Assembly (NCBI GenBank): GCA_023627715.1
Contig: JAMAHW010000047.1
Span: forward strand, 1 to 64,000
Direction: 5' to 3'
DNA length: 64,000 bases
Source of the DNA: Periconia sp. R9002
Lineage: Eukaryota; Ascomycota; Dothideomycetes; Pleosporales; Periconiaceae
Positions 1 to 11,634 of this stretch are shown one piece after another. The notes below the pieces were generated by a model that saw only the letters and a program-made list of their open reading frames with translations, did no database searches and was not told the DNA's origin. Position numbers and translations under genes: made by a program. The number at the start of each line of letters is the position of its first letter. Positions within the stretch are counted from its first letter, which is position 1.

Positions 1-72
1 TTAAACTAACTTCTAAAATTTTGCGGCACTATATTTCTTATTTAATTCCCAAATTTTTTATATTTTATTTTT

Positions 73-112
<40 letters not shown>

Positions 113-2915
113 CGTATCCAGTGAGAATGATTGGTGAAACAAGGGATGGAGATAACCAATAGTATTTCCCTCATTGTCACCTTTGTTTGCCTCTTCGGTC
201 CGACTACCCGAAGCGCCGCCGCATTTCACTCAATATTGCCTTTTGCTGTTGTGCGATGGGAGGTTCGTATTATTACGTGTTCAGCTCATCGGGTTCGCAT
301 ACCAATCCACGTAATCCCTGTAATTTCTGCGCTGCTGCTGACAGACCAACATTAATCACTCGCATGATCACACAGCACATAGGTAACCGAGAACCTATTA
401 GCACTTGGATGCGGGGTTTTTGTATTGAGAATCAGAGTACCATTTGAATGATATTATGCATTTAGGTAGACCAGAAGTTGAAAAGCGACCAGTTGGTACA
501 GACAAACCGAATCAATCCTTAGGGAGTGAGGAGTGATTAAGCACTTACTTTCAAAACTTCAGCTTTACATCTGGTCATCTTTGCGACGGACGTGAAAGGC
601 AGATTGCTGACGTAGTTACCTTTGCGGCTGAGTGCACCTGATTTTGATGCATTCTGGCTGCGTTCATTATCTTGCAGGATTTTCATGGATTTCAGCCATG
701 GAACGAGCTAAGCTTATGATGATAACATCTGTTCACCTGAGCTCTTTAACCGCCAGGAAGTCTGACGTTTGACCAACTACACATTCATTCTCGATGACTG
801 GAGGTGCATTTTCCCTAGTCCAGTAAGCATGAATGTTTATAGCTATTGTCAGCTGGCATTTGAACAATCGGGTTGTTATACACGTAGACCTTGGAAGAGT
901 CCATTTAGGATCATAGAACATAACCTGCAGTTTCAGGCTGGATATTCGTTGCTTCATTTTACCCAACACGTATGTGGAATCAATGTGAATCCGTTCATTG
1001 TAGATTCTATGAGTAGAGATGGAAAGCAAAACAAAATCGGCCATCGTTATATGCTGGCTATACTTCATCGTAATTTGCTTCTAGTCTGATGCAACGACCG
1101 GATTACAATATCTGTTAATGAGGCAAAATCAGTACCCATGTATTTTCTTTTCTTTAGATAGTATCCCTAGCCCTAAGTCAGAAGGCAGACTTCATTACGT
1201 GACACTCGCTGTTGGCCCGTTAGAGGACTATGAAAATGTTGGGGGCTGATATGGAACTTTGATTCGCCTTTCGTAAAGTTTGGTTACATTCGATGTCTTT
1301 GAAGGTTTGTTCCAAAATCATAGATTATATTGCTTGCGCCAGCTGAAGATGGGTGGGATCGATGTGATCACAAGAAGTCGCATCTGTCAGACGCTATTGG
1401 GCATATCTCCAGCGGAATCAAAGCCCTCGTCCTGCCAAGGCTTCCACTCATGGCTTGCCTATGAAAAGGACTTGCATGCATTACCGTGGCGTTTTGGTCT
1501 CGGGGTCCTCTGAGTACCACAAGCTTCTTGATGTGTGGTGAAATTCGGATAACCGAATACGAGAAGTCGGCATGCATGGAAAGCTCGAAGAGGTCAAATG
1601 CTCGGGGAATGGTTGCACAAGAATTTCCGTGAGCATCAAAGTCATATTTCCTATTCGCCGGCTAAATAATATCACGCCTTGTATAGCAGTGACAGCAATG
1701 GGCGGGGGTTACGTATTCAAATACGATGATCTGGGCACAATCTTGGCAAGGGAGAGGAATTATTGGCGCCCTCAAGGGCGCATCGGACCTGAACATTGCG
1801 TAGTCCGATTTGCGATTCTTGTGGATTTATATAAAAGCGAGAAGCATTTGCTCCACGCGCTTAGATTTTCACTGACAGGCTATTGCGAGCATGCGCCAAA
1901 GTTTTACTGCTCCCCGACAAATATCCAAATCTCATCCAAGGATACCGAAAAGGATGAGCCACCTGACGAGTACTAGCATATTCTATTGGGAAACAAAGCT
2001 AATCTATTCTGTCTCACCGCAAATATCGGGTTGAGGCTTGTTTGGGCCCATACGAACAGCTCAAACGGAAACTTGCTTGCCTGACATGACGCGTATTCAT
2101 GTGCAAGCAACCTTTATTGAAATATTTTCAAGTATATAGCCTTGGCAGCTTCGCCGGTGGAAATTTGTACGCGTCACCTCTGTTGGTAGGCTTGTAAACA
2201 GTGGTTGCATCCGCAACCGACTTGTATTCCTAAAACGCGAAAGGCCCAATCAGTCTCGGGGTATGGGTGAAAGCTCTCTCTCATCATCACGTGCGGTTGT
2301 GTGTTATTTACTCTTCGAATAAAATCTATCACCATCTCCATCAGCATTACAAGCTCTATAATGATAAAAGAAGGCACCCAGCACTGCCACTCGTGTATAC
2401 GTACTGGAAGTTGTTGGTTCTCCTGTTGCCTAAACACTTGCTTTTGCTTGCGACGTTATGTGAGCTGGCAGAATTTTAGTCTAATAGTTATTGATGACTT
2501 GATTCTTTGATTGAGTCCCTATCGGATAATTGGATAACGACGAAGAACAAGTAGTAAAGCTCTAGGTTTTATTATTGCTTGGTCACGAATTACCTTGTGT
2601 CTACAATGCAATGCGGCCGGAAATGCACAGCCAGTTAATTATTGCTGCTGTGTTTTAAGGGACTACGCGACAGTAAACGTAATGCGGCGTATATCGATCT
2701 CGCAGGATGTTGACGAGGCCTGTCGGTCATCTGTGACATGTCCGATTGTCCGCGACGTCTCCGCTGCCTCAAGCTTACGCAATGCCTCACATACCCGACC
2801 CAGGAGATTTCCTGTATTCAATGAAAACTGACCGATATATTCTGGACTACAGAGTATATGTGCATCAAATGGCCCATTGCATTTTTCTGTATTTTCTATC
2901 TCTATCGTATCAATC
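1..2915. other. gene-poor stretch, no supported gene
   Basis: Both strands hold only short open frames (the longest is about 145 codons and overlaps the start of the next gene). None shows a recognisable domain, a signal peptide or a plausible chain of exons. Composition is mixed and AT-leaning, with a long poly-T run near the left end. It may be old repeat-derived or untranslated DNA; I see nothing that can be named. Confidence 0.5.
75..112. repeat. 38-base poly-T run
   Basis: An uninterrupted homopolymer of T that follows an AT-rich stretch. Poly-A/T runs of this size can mark the tail of a retroposed element or simple slippage. No element body is recognisable beside it. Confidence 0.9.
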
Positions 2916-4732
2916 ATGGCACACATTATAGAAGCAGGAGTCCTCTTCGGGATACTTTCAGGGTCTGTTGCTTTAGCAGTGGGCCTTACTCGACTCTCTT
3001 GCTACGCTACAATTTGCCCCGAAGACTACTTTTCGACTCAAACGACAATACACATCGCTGTCTACTACGGAACGCTTGCGGTCCTCTCTCTGATACTGCT
3101 CCTCCGCGCGCACATCTCTGCAGTACGGTCGGTCATGGGATTCCACCTCGCGAACACGCTACCTATAGTCAACCGAAGAGTGACATTTGGAGGACTCTTG
3201 ACTTGTGCGTGTGTCCTTGGTTTGGCAGGTGGTGCCACTGGTGTATGGCTGCCCAGACAACTCAAATTTTGGGGATCGCGTGCAGATCCTCTTAAATGGG
3301 CTTCAGCGAAGATGCAGTTAACGGCCACCGGTGTTAGTGGACACTATGCAGACATCATGCTCGGACTTCTGCTTTTGCCAACGTCTAGGTTCAGCTTGAT
3401 CGGCCGAGCTTTTGCCCTGCATCAAAGTACACTCTTATTCGCACACAAAATGATCGCATATGCTTTTATCCTCTTCTCGTTAATACATGGCGGAGTATAT
3501 ATGGTAAGTCTAATACTGAGAATTACTCCCCATTTACACAGAGAACTAACTCAGATCAGAGTTTTGAGTCCGGTGGCCAGGAAGGAGACCAGCGTAGGAA
3601 AGAAGCCTTCGCTTCTGGGAACCCCATCATGACCTCCTCAGAGGCAAAACGAAAGAGCAAATGGTTCTCTGAGACAATGGACACTGGACTTGCCGCTGGT
3701 GCATTCTTTTTGATTGTATTTTTCACCTCCCTCTCGCGTGTCCGCCGCAACCACTATAACGTTTTCTACTACACCCATGTCGTAGGGGGTACGGCGGTGA
3801 TCATTGCTGCTTGCTTGCATGCCAGCACTGACTTTTACCTCCTAATTCCTGGCCTCCTTCTGTGGATCACTGATCGACTTTACCGGCTATGGGCTGTTTA
3901 CATAATACACCAGAATTCAAGAGCCCTGGTCGAGAACGCAGGCAACGGTTGGATCCGAATCTCACTCGGCAGTACATCTCAGGACGACATACCGATTGGG
4001 GAGAGAGACGTCATCATCAAAGATCCACTGCAATATTATTATCTAAGCTTTCCGAGTGTTAGTAGACTGCAAAACCACGCTTTCACGGCCGCAATCCCAG
4101 GCACATCTCATACAGGACCACGGTTCCTCTTGCAACCAACGACTGGGAAGTCCTCAGAGAAACAATACAAAGAATGGACATGGAAGCTCCGCAGCCAAGC
4201 CTCAAGTCGCAGAAGACGCACTAGTCTCTACGTGGATGTCCAAGGCCCATACCCTGTTCACGATGACGGCTATAAAACTGCTTCTCACATAGTTTGCATT
4301 GTTGGAGGCACGGGGGTGACTGGTGCCTGTAGCCTCGTCCATTGGTGGCTTAGCAACGGGTCGCCAGATTCTTTTATGACTGTCATCTGGGCTATCCGGG
4401 AGCGAAAAATGGCAGATGTCCGAGAATGGCATGATCTCCTGAGTGCAAGTAGATCTATTGCTACCCTTTCATTGACGGTCCACGTTAGTTCGGAGAACGG
4501 GAGACTAGAGGCACACCCGATTCTGAAGAATGAGCTGATGCGGAGCAATGCACAGCCGGCTGAGACCAACAGTGCTTGGGTTTATGCCTCTGGGCCTGAT
4601 GGTCTTCTTAAAGCAATCGAAAACGCCTGTGTGAAGGTACAACAAGATCTACAAAGAGCTGAAAGAGAAGGAAGGAGAAGACGTTGGAGGGTATCGAAGA
4701 TTTCATGGTATGTTGCTAAATGGGAAGTATAA
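2916..4732 (+). CDS. ferric reductase-like transmembrane oxidoreductase
   Basis: A protein of about 586 residues in two exons (2916-3503, 3560-4732). The 56-base intron 3504-3559 has donor GTAAGT, branch CTAAC and acceptor ATCAG, and keeps the frame. The N-terminal half is multi-span membrane. Two H-x13-H pairs (His177/His191 and His269/His283) are the bis-heme ligands of the FRE/NOX family, which moves electrons from cytosolic NADPH through FAD and two hemes across the membrane. The C-terminal half carries a FAD-binding-like HAFTAAIPG region and a GGTGVTGACS nucleotide-binding loop. The start ATG at 2916 was chosen over open frame beginning 39 bases upstream because that extension has no ATG. 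The family normally reduces Fe(III) or Cu(II) for uptake at the plasma membrane. No iron permease or multicopper oxidase lies beside it, so the substrate is open. Confidence 0.85.
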
Positions 4733-5487
4733 CCACGATCTGAAAGAGAGGAGTAAAGTTCCAAGGTGGGACATAGGGGACGGTGGTGTGTTTTTTTCAA
4801 TGTACTACACAATCTCATCTGTTTTCAAATCATGTTTCATAAATAGCAGCCTCATGTTTTAGCTTAGTTTAGTTCAGTTTACTTTAACCATTTCAACAGA
4901 TAATCAAACTGCTTGTAGCATCGAGACATATTATGAACTAGGTCCTCAGTGTTATATAGACCGATTCAACTTCCACTGTTTTCTACCATAACCTTGCTTG
5001 TTGCGTTTCTGGGAGTAAGAAGCACCTTCTATCACGTGTGGTTTGAAGCAAACATGTTGTATGATCTCGGCTTATTGCTTGTGGCGATTACTTACACCCG
5101 AAGGGTTTCTTGGCATACTCTTGCGAAACACGGAAAGTGTTCACTCTCGACTCATCGCCCGCAAGCTCGCATTTACTTCGCAACACTTGAGGCTACCAGT
5201 TACTTACGTCACATTCATGCCGTCCCATTAAAATAGGTACCGGTTTCATGTTTCGCGATCCTTGTTCTCAAGCGATCGACGGTATAGATTCCCGAACGAG
5301 CTAGTGCAGAAAGTTTTAGCCCACAAGGGCAACCGATGACGTCGACCCTGTTCCCTTGTAGTAGACTTCTGAAGTATATAAGTTAGAGGGCATTCGTCCC
5401 GTTCTTCTCACACTCTAGCTATTTCTATCATATAACCTTCTACATAATCACAACTCCAAAATCTTATCTTTCTCAATCCAACTCACG
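4733..5487. other. intergenic, promoter of the next small gene
   Basis: It begins with the 3' flank of the ferric-reductase-like gene. A 95-codon open frame (4949-5236) shows no coding character. The last 150 bases hold a TATATAAG-like box near 5375 and a pyrimidine-rich leader ending at the ATG at 5488, which suits a well expressed gene. Confidence 0.4.
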
Positions 5488-5749
5488 ATGAACTCCAACA
5501 CGCAACAAGGCGCCGATAAGCCTGATTATCTCGACAAGGCCTTCTCAGCAGGCGCCAAAAAGTTCGGTGGCGCGCAGGGGCAGAAGATTGCAGGCGATCG
5601 TGCCACGAGCGAGAAAATAGTATGCAAGAAACTCTATTGATTACTACTTAGCTGCGTCATTCATGCTAATTCTCCTTTAGACCGACGGCATGCGCAACAT
5701 GTACGAGAAGGCTACTGGAAAGAAGGTTAACCCCAAAATTTCGAACTAA
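5488..5749 (+). CDS. small conserved hydrophilic fungal protein (66 aa)
   Basis: Two exons, 5488-5619 and 5681-5749, around a 61-base intron (GTATGC donor, TGCTAAT branch, TTTAG acceptor, phase 0). The protein is rich in Lys, Asp and Gly and has no signal peptide or membrane span. It contains the blocks YLDKAFSAGAKKFGG, EKITDGMRNMYEKATGKK and a KISN end, which resemble a widespread family of roughly 60-80 residue ascomycete proteins often induced by stress or starvation. No biochemical role is established that I can name. It has a TATA-like box and a CT-rich leader, so expression may be strong. It is too short and too split to show up as a long open frame. Confidence 0.75.
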
Positions 5750-6361
5750 GGTGTAAACCTACAACATTGTCTACACATAACGAGTTTATGCGAGAAGGAG
5801 GGCAGGGCTTTGAATCTCAGCATAGAATAGGAGCGCGATTTTGCGATGGACGAGCAGAGTACGAGTAGTAATGGCCTCTTCAGGCGAGATGAATTGATAC
5901 CCTATAACATTTCACACATCATTGCTACGTTATTCCACTGAACCCAAAAAGTGGTCTAATGTCGCTCACTACTTGATGACGATTTGATTGTATACATGCA
6001 GATTGGTTTCGTGTCTTTCCGTATAACTCGCATTGCAACTGTAAATGTTGAATTACCATGGTCGAAACTAAGCTTGGGGTACAGAGTCACCCATAAGCAA
6101 GATACTATGTGACATAGCCTACTGAGACAATGGTAATGTGCTGCAAGTACCCAAGTTGCATATAGCTAAGTTTAGACAGTATGCAGAATTGTTTGTTAGC
6201 AGAATCACCTTCGAAGAAAGCCCTACAGTCAGTGATTAGGCCTTGTGAAGATATCTGACTGATCAATGACCGCTCTTAGATAGAGGAAAGTAAAACCAGT
6301 CGTCGATTGATCTCAGAGTAAAATCCACGGACTGACATACAATCGGAAGATCCGAATTGGT
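5750..6361. other. intergenic, nothing recognised
   Basis: Convergent 3' region between the small plus-strand gene and the minus-strand regulator. No open frame, repeat or RNA gene was recognised. Confidence 0.4.
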
Positions 6362-7966
6362 TTATAGGATACAACAAGAATTCCCTTTTCCTATCCTCGC
6401 CTCCAACAATGCATCGCTTTCGCTTGACTCTTCGGATCTCAATCCACGCATAGCATTCCCCTTCGCCTCAAGCCACCTCTTTGTCCACCGCGCGATATGA
6501 ATGCCATTCACACCTGGGAAGTCCTCATCGTACATTCTTATCAGCTCTTCTGTTTTTGCTAACTTTGCACCATCTTTTGTGGTAGCCCACGCAAAGCACA
6601 GCATTACAGGGACCCATTCTGTCCCTGTCGGTCGGAAACAAGACGCATTCTCCCCTAGTCTCAAACATTCATCCACATAATGCTCTGCTTCTTCCTCCAG
6701 CATTCCAGGTAAGGAGTCCACATTTGAGAAAGTGCGAAGGAGGTAATTCGAAATGATTGCGAAAGGGAGTAAAATTCCATATTGAAGGGAGCAGCCGAGC
6801 TTCAGTGCCAACAGGTCCTCGGGATTCTTTCCCATGCTCTTTTCCTGGGCGATAAGAGCATTAAGCTCGGCTAAATTTTTTCCCGTCTGCGCAATATCTT
6901 GACAGAGAACATAGTAAGCGACTGTAATGCCCGATTGATGCGATGGAGGGTCCTGCATGAACTCGGTGAACTGATAGATTCCTCGCAAGCTAATGGAGTA
7001 AGGTTGTCCTGCCTTTTGTGGCCTCGGGCTCTGCCACGCAAGAACCTCTTGGAACCAAGGCCCGAGCTTGATTTTCGGATTGTAAAATCGCTCTAGTAGC
7101 TGGATCCACTTATCAGCACTATAAATAGAGGGGATATGAAAAGAAAAATAATTTACCAGAGGCAGAAGAGCCACTGCGACTATTTGAACCTCAAAATGAT
7201 AGATATTTAGGTTCTCAGTTTGGCTCCAGTCGTAGGATTTTGCGAACCCATTCAAAACGTAGCACAGTCCTGCCAGATGGTTGCCCCACTTCATATCCGT
7301 CTTGGAGATCCAGTTCTAAGAGAGTGTGAATATTAGATGTTGTTCTAAGTGTTTCCCAAATCTAGAAAATATCAATATTCACCTGGCAAATAATCAAAAA
7401 CCAAATGGCACAAGCCGTGTTGGCACTGAATCTCTGGTCAGAGTCTTGTAGACATGTGCCTAGTGCTTGCAAAGCGCGACTATATTTCTTGAAAACGTCT
7501 TCCTGACTACCTCTTTTTCGCATAAAATGTTGAGCGCTCGTTACTGCTTCGACGGCGGCATCAAGGGCTTGATTCCAGCCTAATCGCTGAGGGACTAGTG
7601 TGTATAAGTGGCTAGCCGTAGTGATTGTGGCGAGCCTGCTCGTGCCAATGCCAAACGCATCAATAAAGTCACTGCCTATACTCATGCTGTTGCTAGTCAA
7701 GCTTGGTAGAATCGTCACTCGGGGTCTTTGCACGAGTTGTGCTGTGTTTGGTGGTTGCTCTGCGGAGACGACGAATCTAAATCTCTGCTCGCCTGCTCCG
7801 ACGCATTCAATATTCAGTCTTTTACAACGGGTGCATGCCGGTTTCAGCTGATCACATCCTCTGTGGCATTGTAAGCCCATTTTCAGCGGTGACTGCGCTT
7901 TTTGCGCCCTTACTTCTTCTGCGCCCGGCACGCTTTGCATCCACGGCTTGTTGGCCCTGCAGGCAT
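6362..7966 (-). CDS. Zn2Cys6 transcription factor
   Basis: About 494 residues in three exons: 7914-7966, 7383-7860 and 6362-7315. Splicing the 53-base intron 7861-7913 (GTAAGG donor, CACAG acceptor, phase 2) rebuilds an intact binuclear zinc cluster near residues 10-36: C-x2-C-x6-C-x6-C-x2-C-x6-C, reading CKAC, then GCDQLKPACTRC, then a Cys after KRLNIE. The second intron (7316-7382) has a CTAAT branch. The rest is the helical fungal regulatory domain, without a recognisable ligand site. The apparent open frame starting at 7940 is misleading, because it reads through the first intron and loses two cysteines. The gene sits downstream of and co-oriented with the MFS permease at 8265-9897, and may regulate that permease and the lyase at 10562. 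Confidence 0.85.
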
Positions 7967-8264
7967 GGTAACGCTTATCAAGGTATCAATGACATGAAGT
8001 AGTATCGCTGAATGATTGCGTATGGCATGAAGAAGGCACCTTTGCAGGGTAATAAGTGTGCAAGATGTGAATTATGACGTAGGCAAGGGGGGTCAGCATG
8101 TTTATCTCGCCAAGAAAAATGCCATCAAAGAAGGACTAGCCTGTTCGGTAATCTTCTTCACGAAAGCAACCAAAACATAAAACCCTGAAATCACAAGAAT
8201 AGATCGATTGATCCCCGCAGTCACGTCTTCTTCCGGACTGCATGTTTTTATTTTTAGTAGCTCT

Positions 8265-9897
8265 TTAATAGGCATAGAACACATTGCCAGACCCTCCCTC
8301 TCTTTTCAGGCGTCTGTTGGTCCACATCAGCCACAGCTTGAGAGCCCATGCCGCAGCAATTGTCGCGAACGCGAATGCAGCGTTACTGCTCATCGCGATC
8401 AAATACCTCGGACCGTCGCTCTTGGGGTATAGATACGGCGTGTAGATGAACGATGCCATCGAAAGCATGTTGATGATGGAGAGAGAAACCGCTTTCTTTT
8501 CAGGTGTTTGGCCGAGGGTGGCGGAGACCCAGCCGAGGATCACCGAATTAACTGCATACACACCTGGATTTGTCAGACAAGGCGCGAAACCAAGACTGCA
8601 TGCGTGACTTTAAAATACTTACCGGAGGCAAACATGAAGCAGGAGACATAACGGGCGGGCATATTCAGTGTTGCCGCCGAGATCACGAAACCCACAAGTG
8701 CCATGCCCATCATACCTGTGATATGCCACGTGCGTTCATTAAACTTCCCAGACGAAATGCCTATGAGGATCCCCACCCCTCCTGCTACGAGTGTTGGAGG
8801 ACATGTGAGGACTAAAGTGATGGTGTTGTTGAAGCCAAGCGATTTCACCACCGTCGGGAAAAACTACGCATCATCAGCATTATTTTCATTCACAGAGTCT
8901 TTGGTGCGAAAGAGTATAGCATACCTGGTTAAAACTTGTCGCGCTCAGATGCATATTCTGCATGAAGATAAGGAGATATAATCGAGGATCTCTCAAAGCT
9001 TGCATGAACCCGGCTCGTGCGCCCTTGCTCTCTTGCAGACCGACAGTGTCCCTCTCCATTCTATCGTGTGCCATCTGTCGCTCGTCCTCAGTGAGCCACT
9101 TTGTCGTGAGTGGATAATCGGGAAGCATCCATATCGCTGCTACTGCGACGCCGAAAGTGACAAGACCTTCAATGATGAATAGCCACTGCCATCCATGCAT
9201 TCCGTGCTTGTTGTCTAGCGTACTGAACGTGGCAGCTGCTATCAGTCCTGAGAAGCTCGTCGCGAATATATTGCCCGCATAGAGAATAGAAACGCGTGTA
9301 GCAATTTCTTTGCGAGTGTAAAAAAGAGACAGTATGTATAAAGCTCCAGGGTAAAATGGAGCTTCAACAACACCCAAGAAAAAACGCACAACAACAAGTC
9401 CGACGTAGTTCTTGACGAGAGCCGTGAGAGAGGCAACGCTTGCCCAAGCCATCATCGTCACGGCCATGTAGAGTGATGGGCGGACCTTGCGAGAAGACAT
9501 AAGCATATTCGAAGGGATCTGCGTGAATAAATATCCCACATAGAGAATAGATATGCATGTGTTGTATTGAGAGCCGACCAGGTTGAGATCTGCTTCAAGA
9601 TTGTTGAGACGGGCGTTTGCAATTGCGTTCTGGTCAAGCTTGTTTCTGTTTCCATAATGAGTTCGAGACTTTGGGTTGCTCGTCGACGATAACTCACAGA
9701 AAATACATGCAAAACAGAGCTGGCATGATCCGATAATCGAGTTTCCGTACCAAAGCAATTTCCTTGGGATCAGTCTTTGCGACGGCACCCGAGTAATCTC
9801 CTTCGGCGTCTAACCCTGAATCATTTTTCCCACATTCGATATCATCGAAATGGAAAGAGCTGCTCTTTTCTTTCTCGTCAACGACCTTTACAGTCAT
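8265..9897 (-). CDS. MFS permease, Dal5/allantoate (anion:cation symporter) type
   Basis: About 486 residues in four exons: 9698-9897, 8925-9645, 8623-8863 and 8265-8563, with introns of 52, 61 and 59 bases. The spliced protein has a charged cytosolic N-terminus ending in ETRMP-like LDYRIMPALFCMYFLNKLD, the LNKLDQNAIANARLNNLE segment after TM1, and FNQFFPTVVKSLGF at the second half, all typical of the Dal5/TNA1 group. This group carries allantoate, nicotinate, pantothenate and other small carboxylates into the cell with protons. The start ATG at 9897 (MTVKVVDEKE) fits the usual N-terminal length. It shares a 664-base divergent promoter with the DapA-family gene at 10562, so the permease may import the substrate of that lyase or its precursor. 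Confidence 0.88.
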
Positions 9898-10561
9898 GGT
9901 AGCGATGTGGGTCCTGAAACACAAAGTGAGGGAGAATATGTTGCGCGTTGCGCGGTTCAAGATAGTGACCACTCGCACATCCTGCGTCCACATTCGATTT
10001 CTTTTTTATATGCGTGTCGGAAGAGATTCCTCCTAGGGGTGTCTTCTTCCCCGGCGTTTTCCCCCAGACTTTCTTGCTACCCCGGAACTTACCCCAGGTG
10101 TTGACCATGCAAACAGGAAACGATCAGTGATGCGGGGCGACAGTCCTCAGATCCAGTCGCTAGTTCGGGCACGGCTAGTTCTATCTTTGTAAGATTATTG
10201 TCCGTGGGCAAGCTCATGGTTGTTGGGATGAGCTAGAGGTGGTCATTCAGCCGCTAGGACAAAGCCTAGTCCGGGGCATACCACTAGCTCGAACCATGCT
10301 CGGACTTGAGAAAGTCCTAGCTGCGGGGAAGAGATCTGGGGTACACGATCATCTATGCTTGACCATTTTTGGAACAGGAGCACACACGGCAGATGTCAAT
10401 GGATTGCAGAGGCAAGTATAGGGTAATTAAGCATGACAATGTTGGGGACATATAATGCAAGTCGATATCCAGTCAAATCTAATCATCGCAAGTTCAAGTT
10501 TCTATTCCACAATCTCCACCTAAACAACACAACACTATTTATTTCTTGATACCATCGCACC
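9898..10561. promoter_or_regulatory. divergent promoter between MFS permease and DapA-family gene
   Basis: Both starts face outward from this 664-base region. It holds several CGG/CCG triplets and small palindromes, for example GGACTT-GAGA-AAGTCC at about 10303-10318 and CTAGGAC-AAAGC-CTAGTCC at about 10254-10273. Those are plausible sites for the two flanking Zn2Cys6 regulators. The assignment is inference. Confidence 0.45.
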
Positions 10562-11533
10562 ATGGGTTCCATGCCTGAAGTTCAGAAAGCACCCCAAATC
10601 GACCTTGCTGGACTTGTTCCCGCCCCGGTCACACCCTTCAATAAAGACGGCTCTGTCGACTACGCTGCCATTCAACGTATTGGTTCATGGCTCGGCAGTA
10701 TTGATGGTGTCAAGGGTCTCGTAGTTCTTGGCCACGCCGGTGAGGGAACTTTCCTCACCCAAGAAGAACAAGTCGAAGTCATCAAAGCTTTTGTCAAGTC
10801 CGTCGACGACCGCATTCCCATCATTGCCGGAATTACCACCGAAGGAACCGAAGTAGCCGCCCTTGAGGCTCAGCGCGCCAAAGCCGCAGGTGCTAAAGCT
10901 GGTCTCCTGTACCCATGCCACGGGTGGTTGCGCTTCGGTTACCAACCTGGCGCACCTCAAGACCGCTACAAGGTCGTATACGAAAAGTCCGGCCTCCCTC
11001 TTATCCTCTTCCAATACCCCGATGCCACCAAAGCCACCTACAACCTTCAGACTCTGCTTGAGATCGCCGCGCAACCTGGTGTCATCGCCATGAAGAACGG
11101 TGTCCGCAACATGACAAGATGGGATACCGAGATTCCCGTCATCAAGGCCGCAAACCCAGATCTTACTATTCTTACTTGCCACGACGAGCACCTCCTCCAC
11201 ACCTGCTTTGATGTCGATGGTTTCCTCGTTGGTTACGGGTGTATTGCGCCCGAGCCTCTTCTCGAGATGATCGAAGCCGGCAAAGCGCGTGACTACAAGA
11301 AGGCAAGAGCCATTCACGACCGCCTGCTCCCAGTTACCAAGAACGTATATCACCGGGGGTCACACATGGAGGGTACTGTTGCGCTGAAGCATGGCTTGGT
11401 CGCTAGGGGTATCTTAGAACACGCGACGGTGCGAAGCGGACTGTTACCTCTCCAGGAGGGTGCAGACAAAGAGATCCATGCTGCTTTCAAACAGGCGGCG
11501 TTGCCCAAGGCGGTCGTACCGGCATCAAAATAG
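10562..11533 (+). CDS. DapA-family lyase/aldolase (dihydrodipicolinate synthase-like)
   Basis: An intronless gene for 323 residues, the normal size for a class I Schiff-base (beta/alpha)8 barrel. The blocks visible in order are LVPAPVTPFNKDGSVD near residue 20, GHAGEGTFLT (position of the GTTGE motif), FQYPDATK with the family tyrosine, and VIAMKNG with the Schiff-base lysine. Ascomycetes make lysine by the aminoadipate route, so a biosynthetic DHDPS role is unlikely. Fungal members are mostly catabolic 2-oxo-acid lyases or aldolases, such as those of uronate, hydroxyproline or deoxy-sugar-acid degradation. The exact substrate cannot be read from the sequence. Its neighbours, a carboxylate permease and two Zn2Cys6 regulators, support a small catabolic cluster. 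The absence of introns may point to transfer but is not proof. Confidence 0.85.
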   Translation: MGSMPEVQKAPQIDLAGLVPAPVTPFNKDGSVDYAAIQRIGSWLGSIDGVKGLVVLGHAGEGTFLTQEEQVEVIKAFVKSVDDRIPIIAGITTEGTEVAALEAQRAKAAGAKAGLLYPCHGWLRFGYQPGAPQDRYKVVYEKSGLPLILFQYPDATKATYNLQTLLEIAAQPGVIAMKNGVRNMTRWDTEIPVIKAANPDLTILTCHDEHLLHTCFDVDGFLVGYGCIAPEPLLEMIEAGKARDYKKARAIHDRLLPVTKNVYHRGSHMEGTVALKHGLVARGILEHATVRSGLLPLQEGADKEIHAAFKQAALPKAVVPASK

Positions 11534-11634
11534 ATTGTTTTGGGTTTAGTTGGGTTAAATAGCTTCATGACTTAGTTTTTGTTTTCGAATATCAATACCG
11601 ATTCATTCTTATGACCACAATCAAACAGTTTCTC

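Noticed and set aside
769..1089. 106-codon plus-strand frame overlapping a 111-codon minus-strand frame
   Set aside because: Neither has an ATG in good context, a domain or exon partners.
3504..3541. 38-base intron in the ferric reductase-like gene using the CACAG acceptor
   Set aside because: It is too short and gives the wrong frame. The ATCAG acceptor at 3559 gives a 56-base intron with a CTAAC branch and keeps the frame.
7116..7153. Possible extra intron in the regulator at 6362-7966
   Set aside because: A GTAAAT...TATAG stretch of 38 bases exists, but removing it would shift the frame. Reading through is open.
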